This document shows, piece by piece, positions 63,212 through 64,000 of a stretch of DNA of 64,000 nt. The stretch is taken from assembly GCA_964428345.1 (NCBI GenBank), contig CAYRYD010000002.1:124001-188000 (forward strand), in the 5' to 3' direction. The notes under the pieces were generated by a model. That model was not told the DNA's origin, made no database searches, and saw only the letters and a list, made by a program, of their open reading frames with translations. Position numbers and translations under genes: made by a program. Position 1 is the first letter of the stretch, and each line of letters starts with the position of its first letter. This DNA is from JABDMH01 sp964428345 (lineage in GTDB: Bacteria > Bacteroidota > Bacteroidia > Chitinophagales > Saprospiraceae).

Positions 63212-64000
63212 TCAGCTGTTTTCCTGCCGGCGGAGGGCAATAGCCTCGTTGATCTGACGGATGAATGCCGGGCCCTGATAGATAAGACCCGTGTAGATCT
63301 GGAGCAAGTCAGCTCCGTGATCGAGCTTTCGCAGCGCTTCATCAACACTCATGATTCCACCCACTCCTACGATTACAAAATCCGGCTTTGTATTTTTCCG
63401 GATATACCCGATCAGTTCGGTTGCCCGGTCAGCCAGTGGGGCTCCGCTAAGACCCCCGGCTCCAATCTTCTCCAGTATTGATGCAGGGGTCATAAGTCCC
63501 TGACGGTTGAGTGTTGTATTGGTAGCGATGATACCGTGTAGATCCTGTTCGAGTACCACATCGAGAACATCGTCAAGCTGACCAGAGGACAGGTCGGGAG
63601 CAATCTTCAACAATATAGGTCTCCCTACCGGTCGAGCCTTATTTTCTTCCTGAAGTGTCCGGAGTAACTGACGAAGCGGCTCTTTATCCTGCAGACTCCG
63701 CAGACCCGGTGTGTTTGGGCTGCTGACGTTGACTACAAAATAATCTACATAATCAAAGAGCTTACGGAATGCGATCAGGTAATCTTCCACCGCCTGCTCG
63801 TTGGGTGTCAGCTTATTCTTGCCAATGTTTCCTCCGACAATGAGCCCTTTAGACTGCACCTTACGAAGATTCTCGACCAGATGATCGACCCCGGCATTGT
63901 TAAAGCCCATCCGATTGATCAAAGCCCGGTCCGCAGGTAAACGGAAAAGCCTGGGCTGATCGTTACCGGGCTGCGCTACTGGTGTTACGGTACCTACTTC
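63212..64000 (-). CDS. pyrD: Dihydroorotate dehydrogenase, class 2 (5' end beyond window)
   Basis: Partial: 262 residues, running off the right edge. The first visible residues include GTVTPVAQPGNDQPRLFRLP and INRMGFNNAGVD, a class 2 (quinone-linked) pattern; FVVNVSSPNTPGLRSLQ and IVGVGGIMSVDEAL bind FMN and substrate. It oxidises dihydroorotate to orotate in pyrimidine synthesis, with electrons passed to the quinone pool. The missing part is the N-terminal membrane-binding helices. Confidence 0.93.
   Translation of the reverse strand, partial: EVGTVTPVAQPGNDQPRLFRLPADRALINRMGFNNAGVDHLVENLRKVQSKGLIVGGNIGKNKLTPNEQAVEDYLIAFRKLFDYVDYFVVNVSSPNTPGLRSLQDKEPLRQLLRTLQEENKARPVGRPILLKIAPDLSSGQLDDVLDVVLEQDLHGIIATNTTLNRQGLMTPASILEKIGAGGLSGAPLADRATELIGYIRKNTKPDFVIVGVGGIMSVDEALRKLDHGADLLQIYTGLIYQGPAFIRQINEAIALRRQENS

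Overview
This window reads as ordinary chromosome of a member of the Bacteroidota. The signs are a GldB-type gliding lipoprotein, two proteins with type IX secretion C-termini (one CHU_C-like type B, one type A), PorT-like and POTRA outer-membrane proteins, and a SPOR protein. Most promoters I can recognise follow the Bacteroidota pattern, TTG about 19-21 bases before TAnnTTTG. G+C is about half. Mevalonate genes, planctomycete-style DUF1501/DUF1553 proteins and GldB together suggest a Saprospirales-like lineage; that is inference. No phage, insertion sequence or CRISPR array was found, and coding is dense.

Layout, left to right. 1-3574 (minus): a TetR-controlled operon with a LolA-like protein and two FtsX-type permeases, running off the left edge. 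3575-4277: a gene-poor strip with tRNA-Val(TAC), a duplicated repeat and a 13-base minisatellite. 4278-11420 (minus): a tightly coupled run of small membrane protein, mutL, two rhomboids, an EEP phosphatase, cysS and an M28 enzyme. 11580-15911 (plus): a PurF-like amidotransferase, then an ECF sigma factor, a membrane protein likely to be its anti-sigma, and a repetitive beta-solenoid protein. 15923-19180 (minus): rplM-rpsI-rpsB-tsf-pyrH with a strong hairpin before pyrH. 19408-20751: a TPR gene cut by an in-frame stop.

21068-28264 (plus): mevalonate and isoprenoid genes (IPP isomerase, HMG-CoA reductase, GHMP kinase), a ferredoxin-reductase-like flavoprotein, an Nfu scaffold, an inositol-phosphatase-like gene and an ABC permease. 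28353-36440 (minus): a lone ECF sigma factor, then secA-SPOR-rodA-tgt-lptF/G. 36584-38332 (plus): a T9SS type B protein. 38341-46124 (minus): a MoeB-rhodanese protein next to a degenerate JAMM-like protein, then SpoIIE phosphatase, TM2/TPR/SHOCT, CBS, POTRA barrel and nadK. 46339-52860 (minus): a sugar-acid dehydratase with a PSD1 cytochrome-like lipoprotein and a Tat-exported DUF1501 protein. 53072-59525 (minus): metK, an FAH-family hydrolase, trpS, RidA, rpmF, DUF177, and tatA-lipoprotein-M64 peptidase. 59715-64000: DUF937, gldB, a beta-barrel protein, nadC, a 34-residue membrane peptide and the end of pyrD.

Most of the window is housekeeping. The points most worth checking are the MoeB/JAMM-like pair, the dehydratase-PSD1-DUF1501 trio, the alternating KY/YE solenoid behind a sigma/anti-sigma pair, the loss of all zinc ligands in Tgt and of metal motifs in MutL, the nonsense-split TPR gene, and the hairpin before pyrH.
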